Source of the DNA: JAUIET01 sp045105115
GTDB lineage: Bacteria > Pseudomonadota > Gammaproteobacteria > Pseudomonadales > JAUIET01
Length of the DNA stretch: 64,000 nt
Assembly: GCA_045105115.1 (NCBI GenBank)
Contig: JBGCDE010000056.1
Location: forward strand, 35,730-99,729
Direction: 5' to 3'
The stretch's first letter is position 1; each line of letters opens with the position of its first letter. A program made the translations under genes and the position numbers. Under the pieces are notes generated by a model. The model was not told where the DNA came from. It saw only the letters and a program-made list of their open reading frames with translations, and ran no database searches. Positions 18,368 through 27,863 of the stretch are shown here, piece by piece.

Positions 18368-19516
18368 ATGCAAAACGCCGAACCTATCCTGGACCAGCTG
18401 CAGCGCCTTCTTGACCTGGCAACTGGCCGCGCTGAAGGGCCCGCACCTTGTCTGCACCGCATTCCTGTAGACCTGTACGCCAGCCAGGAACACTTTGAAC
18501 GGGAATGGGAAACCATATTCTCTCGCCGTCCCTTGGTACTTTGCCACAGCAGCCAGCTGCCCAAGGCCGGTAGCAGCCTGGTACATGATGAATTTGGCTT
18601 ACCGCTAATAACCGCGCGAGACGACACAGGGGTGGTTCGCACGTTTATGAATGTGTGCCGCCACCGCAATATGCGTTTGGTGAACGCTACAGGATTTCAT
18701 GAACTTAAATCACTGGTATGCCCCTACCATCAATGGACTTATGGAATTGACGGTCAACTGCGCAACATTCCACGTGAAGCCGACTTTTGTGACATTAACA
18801 AAGCCGATTTAGGTTTAGTGGAATTACCCACCGAAGAACGCGATGGTCTTGTGTGGTTTAAACTCGCACCCAGAGGACGGATTGATCTGGATGAGTATCT
18901 AAGCGACATTGGACCAGATCTGGTCGCGTTCGGCCTGGCAGATGCGGTCGTGTATACCGAGCACACGCGCGAACTGCAATGTAATTGGAAGCTGATACAC
19001 GATGCTTTTCTGGACGGCTACCACGTTATTCGCCTGCACAAAAATACAGTGGGCGATTTTTTCCCTGACTGCGTTTCATCCTCTGAGCAATGCGGCATGC
19101 ACATTCGCTCTGCGGTCGCACGAAACGAAATTTTCGATGCCGACAAGCAGCAACGTAATGAATGGGATCCCCGCCTGTTAAGTACGTTTGCTTACACATT
19201 GTTTCCCAACGCTATTGTTATCATGCACCCTGACTACACCAGTCTACTGCGCATGGTACCAATGTCAGCCGACAGAACCCTTTTCTCACACAGCATGTTA
19301 CTGAGTGAGATGCCCAATTCGGATAAAGCCAGGGCTCATTTCGATAAGTCTTTTGATCTAATTGACCAAGGGGTCTTTCAGGCAGAAGATATTTTTGTGT
19401 GTGAAGGCGCGCAGAAAGGGATTCGATCAGGGGCTAATCAAGACCTTTTGCTTGGCGCCAACGAAATTGCCGTTAAGCAATTTCATGACTTGGTAGAACG
19501 CGAGGTCAACGGCTGA
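18368..19516 (+). CDS. Rieske non-haem iron oxygenase, alpha subunit
   Basis: A 382-residue ring-hydroxylating-type oxygenase. The Rieske motif is C-R-H (about residues 97-99) with C-P-Y-H about 20 residues later; the catalytic domain has NWKLIHDAFLDGYHVIRLH, supplying the two His iron ligands and the bridging Asp region. It would need a separate ferredoxin/reductase, none of which is adjacent. Substrates of this branch include aromatic acids and quaternary amines; none can be assigned here. The start ATG 18368 lacks a strong SD. It probably sits in one unit with the upstream MFS gene, or alone. Confidence 0.85.
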   Translation: MQNAEPILDQLQRLLDLATGRAEGPAPCLHRIPVDLYASQEHFEREWETIFSRRPLVLCHSSQLPKAGSSLVHDEFGLPLITARDDTGVVRTFMNVCRHRNMRLVNATGFHELKSLVCPYHQWTYGIDGQLRNIPREADFCDINKADLGLVELPTEERDGLVWFKLAPRGRIDLDEYLSDIGPDLVAFGLADAVVYTEHTRELQCNWKLIHDAFLDGYHVIRLHKNTVGDFFPDCVSSSEQCGMHIRSAVARNEIFDADKQQRNEWDPRLLSTFAYTLFPNAIVIMHPDYTSLLRMVPMSADRTLFSHSMLLSEMPNSDKARAHFDKSFDLIDQGVFQAEDIFVCEGAQKGIRSGANQDLLLGANEIAVKQFHDLVEREVNG

Positions 19517-19719
19517 AGATCCGTAATTAAACAGTGTAAATTGTGGTTAAGCTATTGGGCTTTTGCGACTTATACAACCCTTATTCGCTGGATTCCTCTG
19601 TATACAGGCAGTATTATTCCGCCTTAAGCCCCTGCGGCTCAGTGCGGCTTCAGCGGAACTTATCTGATGCCTACGTTTCTAATAATGACAGGGCTTTTGC
19701 TCGATACATGCATTAAAAA

Positions 19720-20310
19720 ATGATACTCAAGTTCCGTCGCCTTCTTACCCTAATATTTGTCTTCAGCTGCTCGCCCGCATTGCTGGCAGATGAAGCGGCG
19801 TTGCGCAGCACTATCGAGCAATTTCACAACGTTTTGATTGATGTGATGAAAAGTGACGCAGAATTTCAGGAACGCTACACCACTTTGGAAACCGCGATTG
19901 ACACGACTTTCGATATGAAAACAGTATCGCGCATGAGTGTTGGTACGCCATGGCGAAAACTGGACGCCGACGCCAAACAGGAATTCAGCCAATTAATGCG
20001 TGAGCTTATCACCGCTACTTACGCAGATCGCTTTGACAGCTTCAATGACCAGTCATTCGAGATTGTGAGCATTGCAGAGCCACGCCCCGGCCGTTGGTTG
20101 ATTAGAACCCGCCTTATTCGTAAAAGCGGTAAACCAGTATCACTTGATTATTACTTCAAAGGTCAGCGCGTGTTCAATGTGGTCGCCGACGGCGTTTCAG
20201 ATCTTGCCGTGCGCCGCGCAGACTATACCGCGGTACTAAATACCGATGGATTTCAAGGACTGTTAGACAGCGTCCGCGCTAATATCGCCGGACTTCGGAA
20301 TGAGTCTTGA
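19720..20310 (+). CDS. MlaC/Ttg2D-family periplasmic phospholipid-binding protein (HpnM-like)
   Basis: A 196-residue exported protein: signal peptide to about residue 23 (ALLA-DE), then the MlaC fold with DTTFDMKTVSRMSVG, TATYADRFDSF and WLIRTRLIRKSGKPVSLDYYF. MlaC carries phospholipids between the outer and inner membranes. Its stop overlaps the start of an MlaA gene by 11 bases, and an RND/MMPL gene follows, not the MlaFEDB ABC importer. That order recalls the hopanoid-associated hpnM/hpnN arrangement, but no hopanoid genes are visible here. First gene of a four-gene overlapping operon. Confidence 0.85.
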   Translation: MILKFRRLLTLIFVFSCSPALLADEAALRSTIEQFHNVLIDVMKSDAEFQERYTTLETAIDTTFDMKTVSRMSVGTPWRKLDADAKQEFSQLMRELITATYADRFDSFNDQSFEIVSIAEPRPGRWLIRTRLIRKSGKPVSLDYYFKGQRVFNVVADGVSDLAVRRADYTAVLNTDGFQGLLDSVRANIAGLRNES

Positions 20311-21085
20311 CCATTCCTGTCATCTGATAGCCACATGCCTACTTATTGCCAGCCTTGCTTCTTGCAGTACTCTGCAAGGACCTGAGCTTGGTGTATATGA
20401 TCGCAATGAGTCGATCAATAGAAGCAGCTTTAACATCATGGAAGGTTTCGATACGTTTATCGGTAAACCCGCCGCTCGCGCCTATCAAACATTGCTGCCA
20501 GATTGGGCGGAAAAAGGCATAAGCCATTTTTTTTTGAATCTTCGTACTGTCGACAGCGCACTGAATGCGTATTTGCAGGGCAATGTTGAAGCGGGCACAA
20601 AAAATGTCGGTCGAGTGTTAATCAATTCAACCTTAGGAGTGGGCGGCTTGTTTGATGTTGCGTCACAAATGAATATTGATTATCGGCAAGAAGACTTCGG
20701 CCAAACATTAGCTCATTGGGGTTACACCCGATCGCGCTACGTGTACTTTCCTGTCATAGGTCCCACCACGGTTCGCGATCTACCGGGAGATCTGTTCCAT
20801 CTGATTATTTCACCACGGCTGTTACTGGGTAATGGCTATGACGTTTGGGTGGGATCAGTGGATACTTTGTCGCGCCGCTCAGATGCCCTGCTGTTAACTG
20901 ACGCACGTGATGATGCGGCCTTAGACAAATACATTTTTACTCGTGAAGCATTCAACCAGAAACGCCGGTTTGACATACTAAACGGGCAATTGCCAGTAGA
21001 CGACTCAATGTTTGATGACCTGGATGACTGGGACGACCTGGACGCAGATGATTCCGTTGAAACTACCCGTGATCCGGCTGAATGA
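20300..21085 (+). CDS. mlaA: MlaA/VacJ-family outer-membrane lipoprotein
   Basis: A 261-residue lipoprotein with lipobox LASC (Cys22), then NRSSFNIMEGFDTFIGKP, LINSTLGVGGLFDVAS, FGQTLAHWGY and YVYFPVIGPTTVRD, all matching the MlaA helical ring that removes misplaced phospholipid from the outer leaflet. Outer-membrane location is inferred. The C-terminal 25 residues are very acidic (DDLDDWDDLDADD). It starts inside the end of the MlaC-like gene and ends in an ATGA overlap with the RND transporter gene, so translation of all three is coupled. Confidence 0.9.
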   Translation: MSLDHSCHLIATCLLIASLASCSTLQGPELGVYDRNESINRSSFNIMEGFDTFIGKPAARAYQTLLPDWAEKGISHFFLNLRTVDSALNAYLQGNVEAGTKNVGRVLINSTLGVGGLFDVASQMNIDYRQEDFGQTLAHWGYTRSRYVYFPVIGPTTVRDLPGDLFHLIISPRLLLGNGYDVWVGSVDTLSRRSDALLLTDARDDAALDKYIFTREAFNQKRRFDILNGQLPVDDSMFDDLDDWDDLDADDSVETTRDPAE

Positions 21086-23664
21086 ACGACAACAAGCTTA
21101 AGCAGCTGCTTGGCAGCTGGGTTGGACTATGCTGGAATCACGGTCAGCTTGTTTTATTCGGTTTACTTCTAACGACGGTGCTTGCAGGAACCTACGCTGC
21201 AACCGAATTTCGAATGTATTCCAAATTGGGCGAACTCATTCGCCAGGAAGGCGACTGGAAAAAACAGTGGGACGATTACAAAACACAGTTTCCGTCACTG
21301 ATAGAAACAGTAATTGTGGTTGTCTCTTCTGACTCAAGAGCGGAAGTGGATTACCTGGCTACCCAGCTGAACAGCACTTTCTTACAGCAGGCAGACAAGT
21401 ACTCAGACGTATTCTCTCCCACAGCCGATTCGTTTATGCGTGATCGCGCCTTGCTCTACTTACCTGTCGATGAACTTGAACAAGTTAGCAACCGCCTGAT
21501 TGAAGCCCAGCCTATGCTAACCCGATTTGCACAAGACCCAAGCTTGCGTGGCGTGCTGGGCTTGATCATTGACGGCATGAGTAACGACGCACCAGAAGGC
21601 TTTCAACGAATTATGTCTTCAGTCGCAAATGCTTCAGACCAGGCATTGCTGTCAAACCAGCGCCAGCTATGGGGTGATGAGTTTTTGAGTCACAGCAATG
21701 AAGGTTTGCACTATGCGATGATTTTTCTAAAAGGCCCACAAAGCTTTACTGAAAAACTTCCTAACTCTGAACTACTAAAAAATGTACGCGCTGAAATTGC
21801 AGCTCTCCCCTTGCCTGGAAATGCGCGCGTACAACTCACCGGTGAAGTTGCACTTTCCCATGAAGAAATTGGCGCAGCGATGCATGGCGTCAAAATTGCT
21901 GGCTTTGTCAGCGCTGTCGCATTGATAATAATTCTCGGGTTTGGGGTACGCTCGGCGCATATAGTGCTTGCGTGTGCGTCAATGCTACTGACCGGGGTTG
22001 TTTGGACAGCTGCATTAGCCTTATTCCTGGTTGGCAGTTTTAATACTATTTCACTGATTTTTCTGGTGATGTTTCTGGGCCTGGGTGTCGACTTCGCCTT
22101 ACATTTTTGCCTACGCTTTAACGAAGCCTTATACGGTCACGAAAAACCCGCTGAAGCCATCCAGCACTCGACGCGCAGTGTGGGCGGCGCCATTAGCTTG
22201 TGCACAGTAACTACCGCAGTTGGATTCATGGGGTTCTGGCCAACTGATTACCTGGGGTTAGCGGAACTTGGCGTGATTTCTGCCGCGGGCATGCTTGTGG
22301 CCGGTCTACTGACCTTTAGTTTTTTACCCGCGTTTTTCAGTGTGTTTGGTGCACCATCACCCACCCGAAGTGTTGATCTATTGTTGTCCGAGCGATTCCT
22401 TGCTGTGCTGCGACCACGTAAGCGCAGTGTGTTTATCTCGCTTGGTGTGCTAACCGTTGCCGCGCTGATTCTCGACAGCCGCATGTATTTCGATTACAGC
22501 GTATTGGCAATGCGAGATAAGCAAGCAGAATCAATGCGGGCAATGTCTGAGCTGGCAGACGCTGGTGAGATTACAGACTACAGCATGGCCTTACTCAGTA
22601 ATGAGCTAATTCTTGACCCAAACCTGGAACGCAAACTTGAAGCTTTAGCTGAAGTTGACAGCGTTCGCTCAGCTCACAAAATAGTACCCGAACACAATGA
22701 AGACAGAGAATTCATTCTGGAAGAACTGCGTGATATTTTGTGGAGCGCCATCGAGCCTTCTACACTTCAGCCAGCGCCAACTAGCGAAGAATTAAGAACG
22801 CTGCTGGCAGAAACGATCACAGCCATTCGCGAAGGCGAAACCAGCACTTCTAACACTGAGAATGCGCAGCGTTTGGCCAGCACATTGGAACAAGCGCTCG
22901 CGTCCTCCGACATTCTGCAGTGGCAGGAAAACGTGCTGGGAGATATGCCAGAACAACTACAATGGCTGCAGCACGCCTTGATCGCGGAACCACCCAGCTA
23001 TGAACAATTGCCCGCTGGTGTTCGGTCACGGCTACAGGGTTTGGATGGTCGGTTTCAACATACGATTTTACCAGCGGAGGATATCGTTGATGTGCGGTCA
23101 CTAGGAGCGTATGTAGATAGCGTAAGAGCGGTCGCTCCTCAAGCAACCGGTCGGCCAGTGGTTGAGCAGGGTGTTGGTCGGGTAGTGGTCGAGTCTTTTA
23201 AGCAAGCGCTGTTGTTCGCCTTTGTCGCAGTGTCAATCATACTTATGCTGGCATTGCGTAACATCAAATACACTTTGATGGTATTGTTGCCACTGATGCT
23301 CACAGCCGTCTTCACGGTTGCAATCGCCGTACTGATCGATATGCCCTTTAATATGGCCAACATACTGGTTTTACCCTTGATTTTTGGTCTGGGTGTAGAT
23401 AATGGAATTCATGTAGTTGATCGTTTCCGGAATGAGGGTAACGTTGATGAGCTCGTGCATTCCAGTACACCGCGGGCGGTGCTACTGAGCACGCTAACCA
23501 CAATAGGTACGTTTGCGTCACTTTCTTTATCGCCGCATGTTGGCACCGCATCGATAGGGATATTTCTGACCATTGCAGTAGCTTTCATTCTCATATTCAG
23601 CGTTTTCCTGCTTCCCTTGTTGCTTGAAAACTTTGCCCCGCAAGTGAGCGCCACAGAAGAATGA
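21082..23664 (+). CDS. RND/MMPL-family lipid transporter (HpnN-like)
   Basis: An 860-residue inner-membrane protein with two repeats. Each has a TM helix, a large periplasmic domain and a five-helix TM bundle: TM1 at about 21-40, bundle about 265-430, second TM at about 452-472, bundle about 705-850. The proton-relay signature appears twice as LGLGVDF (near 332) and FGLGVDN (near 767). HpnN and MmpL relatives move lipids toward the outer membrane. It overlaps both neighbours by 4 bases (ATGA). With MlaA and MlaC partners it may power retrograde or anterograde glycerophospholipid or isoprenoid lipid traffic; the cargo is unknown. Confidence 0.87.
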   Translation: MNDNKLKQLLGSWVGLCWNHGQLVLFGLLLTTVLAGTYAATEFRMYSKLGELIRQEGDWKKQWDDYKTQFPSLIETVIVVVSSDSRAEVDYLATQLNSTFLQQADKYSDVFSPTADSFMRDRALLYLPVDELEQVSNRLIEAQPMLTRFAQDPSLRGVLGLIIDGMSNDAPEGFQRIMSSVANASDQALLSNQRQLWGDEFLSHSNEGLHYAMIFLKGPQSFTEKLPNSELLKNVRAEIAALPLPGNARVQLTGEVALSHEEIGAAMHGVKIAGFVSAVALIIILGFGVRSAHIVLACASMLLTGVVWTAALALFLVGSFNTISLIFLVMFLGLGVDFALHFCLRFNEALYGHEKPAEAIQHSTRSVGGAISLCTVTTAVGFMGFWPTDYLGLAELGVISAAGMLVAGLLTFSFLPAFFSVFGAPSPTRSVDLLLSERFLAVLRPRKRSVFISLGVLTVAALILDSRMYFDYSVLAMRDKQAESMRAMSELADAGEITDYSMALLSNELILDPNLERKLEALAEVDSVRSAHKIVPEHNEDREFILEELRDILWSAIEPSTLQPAPTSEELRTLLAETITAIREGETSTSNTENAQRLASTLEQALASSDILQWQENVLGDMPEQLQWLQHALIAEPPSYEQLPAGVRSRLQGLDGRFQHTILPAEDIVDVRSLGAYVDSVRAVAPQATGRPVVEQGVGRVVVESFKQALLFAFVAVSIILMLALRNIKYTLMVLLPLMLTAVFTVAIAVLIDMPFNMANILVLPLIFGLGVDNGIHVVDRFRNEGNVDELVHSSTPRAVLLSTLTTIGTFASLSLSPHVGTASIGIFLTIAVAFILIFSVFLLPLLLENFAPQVSATEE

Positions 23665-25550
23665 AGAGACTGCAGGCGCCGCTTCGCTGGCTATTAGCGT
23701 TTCTGTTCGCGAATCTGTTACTGCGCGTATGGATGTGGTGGTATGAAAAGCCCAGTGGCGTATTCAAGGAAATAGCTGAAGTCGTTCAGGCCATGGCTAT
23801 TGGTTTGATAAACGATTCGATGCTATTTATCGTTTTTCTCGCGGCATTGGTACTAACAGCCCTGATTAAACCTGTGCTTGCCCGATTGCTACTGGCAATC
23901 AGCATTTTACTTTGGATACTGTTCGTCATAGTTGACGTATTTTTCTGGATAGATTTTGACGGTAGAGCTGACCGTCTGGTGTTTCACTACCTGGCGTTTC
24001 CTGTTGAAGTTCTGGTATTTCTCGAAGACCAGTTTGCATTAAGCCTGCTGATTCTGCCTCTCTTGTTGTTGGTTTATCTCGTTTATCGGCAAATGTTGCC
24101 AAGCTTGAAGGCTCTGCAAACGACGATTGCACCCAGCAAAGGTGCTTGGGCGGTTAGCGCCATATGCGTGCTTGGTGGTCTTATTCAGTGGCAGCTCGAA
24201 CCTCTGATGCCCTGGCCATCCAGACATTTGAACGACCTGGGCAGCAATGGTATGCAAAAGGTTTTTCATGCCGGTCTGATTGACGAAACGCAATGGGAAG
24301 GCGTGTATGCCAGCCCTGCCTCTACTGCTCGCCATTCTTTAACCGAAGTAGCTGTGACAAGACATTCTAATGCTGGTAAAACGGCACCCGCAAAGCACGT
24401 GCTACTCATTATCGAAGAGTCTCTAGCAGGCCCCAACTGGTGGAACGAACAACGCCGCGCTCGCTACATGCCGCATTTTGATCGCTGGCGTAAGAAAGGT
24501 ATTTACTTAAGTCATGTAATGGCGACAGGCACACGCACCACACGCGGTGTAGAGGCAATCTTGCACGGCGTGCCACCGCTACCAGGCATTGCGCTGAACC
24601 AACGCGATGGCTTTGAAAAGCTGAGTTCCTTACCGCGCGAACTGCAAAACGCCGGCTTTAAAACCAGCTTTGTGTATGGTGGTTGGCCAGGGTTTTCAAA
24701 CTTCAAGCCATACTGGTCAAATATCGGATTTGACACCGTCTATACGCGCGACGACTTCAGCGATAAATGGTTTGAAACCTCCTGGGGCGTCGCCGATGAA
24801 ATATTGTTTGATCGCGTACTGACAGAAATGGACGAAAAAACCCAAGCACATGAGCGCGTGTTTGTCTCAACGCTCACTGTCAGCAATCACCGCCCATACG
24901 ATTTCCCTGACGAGCGCATTGAATACCCTGCCGATGAACGCAAACAGGAGTATGCCGTGGCGTACGCCGACTGGGCATTGGGGCAGTTCCTGGACAAAGC
25001 ACAACAAAAGCCATGGTTTAAAGATACGTTGATTATCATCACACCAGATCACGGACCCAATCCGCAGGGCGACAGCCTGATACCGATAGACAGCTACCGT
25101 CTGCCGGCTATTATGCTTGTGCCCGGGCTATCACCGTCAGAGCGACAAGGTGTTGGTTCTCTTATGGACATTCCAATGACCGTGGTTAGTACGCTAGGAC
25201 TGCAAAACACCGAGGGCTTTATTGGCAGGAACTTGCTTGAAGAAAATGTCAGTGGCGTTGCTCCAGTAGAGCATGACTACTTGCTGGGTTTGTACGACGG
25301 GCATTCGCTCACTGTGTTGCGCCGCAATGAGCGGGTAGCGGCATGGCAACGCGGCTTGCACGGTGAATTAGTGCCCGCGCAGCCGCAAGAACAGATGAGC
25401 AATGCGGCATTGTCGCTATTTCGCTACGCGCACGAACGCTACATAGAGCCCAACACAAATACGCAGCATGAGGCGCAACTCAGCACCGTGTTGCCAGTGT
25501 ATTCGCTTCAGTATTTGCTCAGTCCCTCCGCCACTCGCACGCAGCACTAA
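23661..25550 (+). CDS. membrane-anchored LTA synthase / phosphoglycerol transferase-like enzyme (alkaline phosphatase superfamily)
   Basis: A 629-residue protein: about five N-terminal TM helices (to residue about 170), then a periplasmic sulfatase-fold domain. Metal and catalytic motifs are IIEES (Glu near 249), the nucleophile Thr in TGTRTTRG (about 290-293), WGVADE, and TPDHGP (near 461). LtaS, OpgB and EptA relatives transfer phosphoglycerol or phosphoethanolamine from phospholipid head groups to a polymer or glycan. Its coupling by ATGA overlap to the MlaC/MlaA/RND genes suggests envelope lipid or osmoregulated-glucan modification. The exact donor and acceptor are not predictable. Confidence 0.82.
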   Translation: MKRLQAPLRWLLAFLFANLLLRVWMWWYEKPSGVFKEIAEVVQAMAIGLINDSMLFIVFLAALVLTALIKPVLARLLLAISILLWILFVIVDVFFWIDFDGRADRLVFHYLAFPVEVLVFLEDQFALSLLILPLLLLVYLVYRQMLPSLKALQTTIAPSKGAWAVSAICVLGGLIQWQLEPLMPWPSRHLNDLGSNGMQKVFHAGLIDETQWEGVYASPASTARHSLTEVAVTRHSNAGKTAPAKHVLLIIEESLAGPNWWNEQRRARYMPHFDRWRKKGIYLSHVMATGTRTTRGVEAILHGVPPLPGIALNQRDGFEKLSSLPRELQNAGFKTSFVYGGWPGFSNFKPYWSNIGFDTVYTRDDFSDKWFETSWGVADEILFDRVLTEMDEKTQAHERVFVSTLTVSNHRPYDFPDERIEYPADERKQEYAVAYADWALGQFLDKAQQKPWFKDTLIIITPDHGPNPQGDSLIPIDSYRLPAIMLVPGLSPSERQGVGSLMDIPMTVVSTLGLQNTEGFIGRNLLEENVSGVAPVEHDYLLGLYDGHSLTVLRRNERVAAWQRGLHGELVPAQPQEQMSNAALSLFRYAHERYIEPNTNTQHEAQLSTVLPVYSLQYLLSPSATRTQH

Positions 25551-25626
25551 TCCGTACGCTACAAGCGTGTAACCCAATATCACCGAACGCGGCGCATAAT
25601 GGGCTTTACAGCGGAGGAAACTGGAC

Positions 25627-26844
25627 ATGCTAAAAAAACTGGCGTTCGCTTTAGTACTGCTTGTTGCCGGAATCGTTATCGGACAACAATTGCCACGAGG
25701 TGCTGCATTGTTTGCAACATTGGGCAGTTTAGGTAGCAGTGCTACGACCGACTACAGTACCTTAAAATCACATCAAGCCTTGCTCGATCTTGAGGCAATG
25801 ATTGGCAGTACTCGCCAACTGGTTCTGGAAGACGCTCGCACTGAGCAGGAAGCGGTTGAAGGAATGCGTTGGGTGCTGCGCCTGGTCGCACAAGCCAGTG
25901 AACTTGCCGGAGATGGCAATCCGAAGTTGCCTCATTTCCAACGCATGGACACGCTTAAACGTAAACTGGGTGGCGACAACCCGGATGCTGAGTACGAGCA
26001 TGCCTGGATAGACGGCCAGTATGATTACATCATTACAGGCAACGTTGGCAGTGTTGCCTACCTCGGTTTCACAATCAATGCAGGCCAGGGTAAAAGCCCG
26101 CGGCGCAACGTTGACTACATCAGTGACAAAATGCTGAGTAAAGATGAAGACGGCAATTTCACCTTAATACTAGCTAAAGAAAAACCGGCTCTTGCTGGCG
26201 ACTGGATTCAAATTCCAGCGGACGCCTCAGGTATTTTAGTGCGCCAATATATTGCTGACAGATCAACCGAAGTGCTTCCCCAACTGAACATTCGTGTGCT
26301 TGGTCAACAACCCGAATATGTACCGCCAACTGATGAAGGCGTTGCAGGGCTAATAGAGGGTGCAAGCTTTACTATGTTGAAGCTATCTACCTTACACCGC
26401 TACATATTACCCGAGCTGATGGAAGACACTAACAGCTTTATAAGGGCAACTTCAGAAAATTTTGGTGATGACATTGCCGGCACTGACAACTTATACATGT
26501 TGGGAAGTTATCAGCTGGATAATCATGAAGCCTTGATTATAAAAGTAGTGCCCCCACAAACGCGTTATTGGAACCTGGCACTGGAATCACGTTGGCATGA
26601 ATTACCAGACTATTTACACCGCCCCATTTCACGCACGATGAAAGAAGTAGAGTTCGAGGCCGATGGTTCAGTAGAATTTGTTGTTGCTCATAGTGATCCA
26701 GGGCACCCAAACTGGTTAGACACCAGCATGCACAATTTCGGCTTTATGACCCTGCGTTGGTTAGACGCCAAGTCTGAAAGCGTACCGATGCCCGAAGTAC
26801 GCAAGGTCAAATTCGAAACCTTGCTAAAGGAAAATGGCCAATGA
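25627..26844 (+). CDS. DUF1214 domain protein, exported or membrane-anchored
   Basis: A 405-residue protein with an uncleaved or cleavable N-terminal hydrophobic segment (LAFALVLLVAGIVIGQ) and a C-terminal DUF1214 region (about 310-390: WNLALESRWHE, then VAHSDPGHPNWLDT ... FMTLRWL). DUF1254/1214 proteins have no settled biochemical role. The start ATG 25627 has GGAGG 9 bases upstream. Its stop overlaps the start of the YaiI-family gene by 4 bases, so they are cotranscribed. It follows the lipid operon by 76 bp on the same strand and could be part of it. Confidence 0.7.
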   Translation: MLKKLAFALVLLVAGIVIGQQLPRGAALFATLGSLGSSATTDYSTLKSHQALLDLEAMIGSTRQLVLEDARTEQEAVEGMRWVLRLVAQASELAGDGNPKLPHFQRMDTLKRKLGGDNPDAEYEHAWIDGQYDYIITGNVGSVAYLGFTINAGQGKSPRRNVDYISDKMLSKDEDGNFTLILAKEKPALAGDWIQIPADASGILVRQYIADRSTEVLPQLNIRVLGQQPEYVPPTDEGVAGLIEGASFTMLKLSTLHRYILPELMEDTNSFIRATSENFGDDIAGTDNLYMLGSYQLDNHEALIIKVVPPQTRYWNLALESRWHELPDYLHRPISRTMKEVEFEADGSVEFVVAHSDPGHPNWLDTSMHNFGFMTLRWLDAKSESVPMPEVRKVKFETLLKENGQ

Positions 26845-27299
26845 AAGTCTGGATCGATGGCGATGCCTGTCCAGTAGTGATCAAAGAAATTTTATTTCGC
26901 GCGGCCGACAAGCGTGAGGTCGAAACAGTGATAGTGGCCAATCACCATGTTCGCACGCCGGCCTCAAAGTTCATTCGCAGCATGCAGGTAGCCTCCGGGT
27001 TTGATGCAGCAGACAATGAAATTGTGCGTTTACTGGAAGCGGGAGACCTTGTTATCACCAGTGACATACCACTGGCGGCTGAAGTTATGGAAAAGGGCGG
27101 TCTGGCGTTAAGCCCACGCGGCAGCCTGCACACCGAGGAAAATATACGCCAGCGTCTAAACATGCGAGATTTCAATGAAACCTTGCGAGCCAGCGGTATC
27201 AATAGTGGTGGACCGCCGCCAATCAACCAGACTAACAAGCAAGATTTCGCCAATCATCTGGACCGCATAATCACTCGCGCGCAACGCTTGGTTCGCTAA
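26841..27299 (+). CDS. YaiI/YqxD family protein (DUF188)
   Basis: A 152-residue protein starting MKVWIDGDACPVVIKEIL, the invariant N-terminus of the YaiI/YqxD family, with VITSDIPLAAEV and the C-terminal GGPPPINQ segment. The fold is PIN/NYN-like, with conserved acidic residues (Asp6, Asp8, and the Asp in TSDIPLA) in line with a metal-dependent nuclease, but activity has not been assigned in most members. It overlaps the DUF1214 gene by 4 bases; the GNAT gene follows after 22 bp. Confidence 0.9.
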   Translation: MKVWIDGDACPVVIKEILFRAADKREVETVIVANHHVRTPASKFIRSMQVASGFDAADNEIVRLLEAGDLVITSDIPLAAEVMEKGGLALSPRGSLHTEENIRQRLNMRDFNETLRASGINSGGPPPINQTNKQDFANHLDRIITRAQRLVR

Positions 27300-27321
27300 A
27301 ACCGGGGGACATTACAGCACA

Positions 27322-27783
27322 ATGAAGACAGCAATTAGCGTTCACCCGGTATCCATAGACAGTGATCTGGTCACATTAGTACAGCAAATCAATGGCGCAA
27401 GCTGGACGGTAGAGAACGATATAGGTGAAGGCGAATACACCGCCGAAGGTTTACACCGCTACCTTCTGCAATCTGGCCACATATTCTTAAGCGCCAGCGT
27501 CAATGGCGAATTTGCCGGCATGGCAGCGGCGGCCATTCTGGAAAAGGCTTACGCTAATAATCGTTGGCTGTATGTTGATGAGTTGGATGTGGCCGCCAAC
27601 TTCCGACGACTTGGCGTGGGAGCTGCCATAATGCGCTTTTTATTGCGCTTGGCCAAAGAGCATGAGTGCATGGAATTATGGTTGGGCACAGAAACTGACA
27701 ATGTTGCCGCAAAAGCACTTTATAAATCTCTGGCCCCCAGTGAAACAGAGCCTTTCGTTGGTTTTACCTACAGCCTTTTATAA
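27322..27783 (+). CDS. GNAT-family N-acetyltransferase
   Basis: A 153-residue acetyltransferase fold: LYVDELDVAANFRRLGVGAAIMRFLL is motif A, with R-R-L-G-V-G-A as the acetyl-CoA pyrophosphate loop, followed by ELWLGTETDNVAAKALYKSL (motif B). It transfers acetyl from acetyl-CoA to an amine; the substrate is unknown. It is probably the last gene of the DUF1214-YaiI unit. It converges with the GAF-TetR gene. Confidence 0.82.
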   Translation: MKTAISVHPVSIDSDLVTLVQQINGASWTVENDIGEGEYTAEGLHRYLLQSGHIFLSASVNGEFAGMAAAAILEKAYANNRWLYVDELDVAANFRRLGVGAAIMRFLLRLAKEHECMELWLGTETDNVAAKALYKSLAPSETEPFVGFTYSLL

Positions 27784-27863
27784 TACTTCACGAGCACCAA
27801 CCAACAGAAACTCAGTCGCCATTAGTCTCCATGCTTGCCTCAGTCAGTAAAGATTCTGACAGA

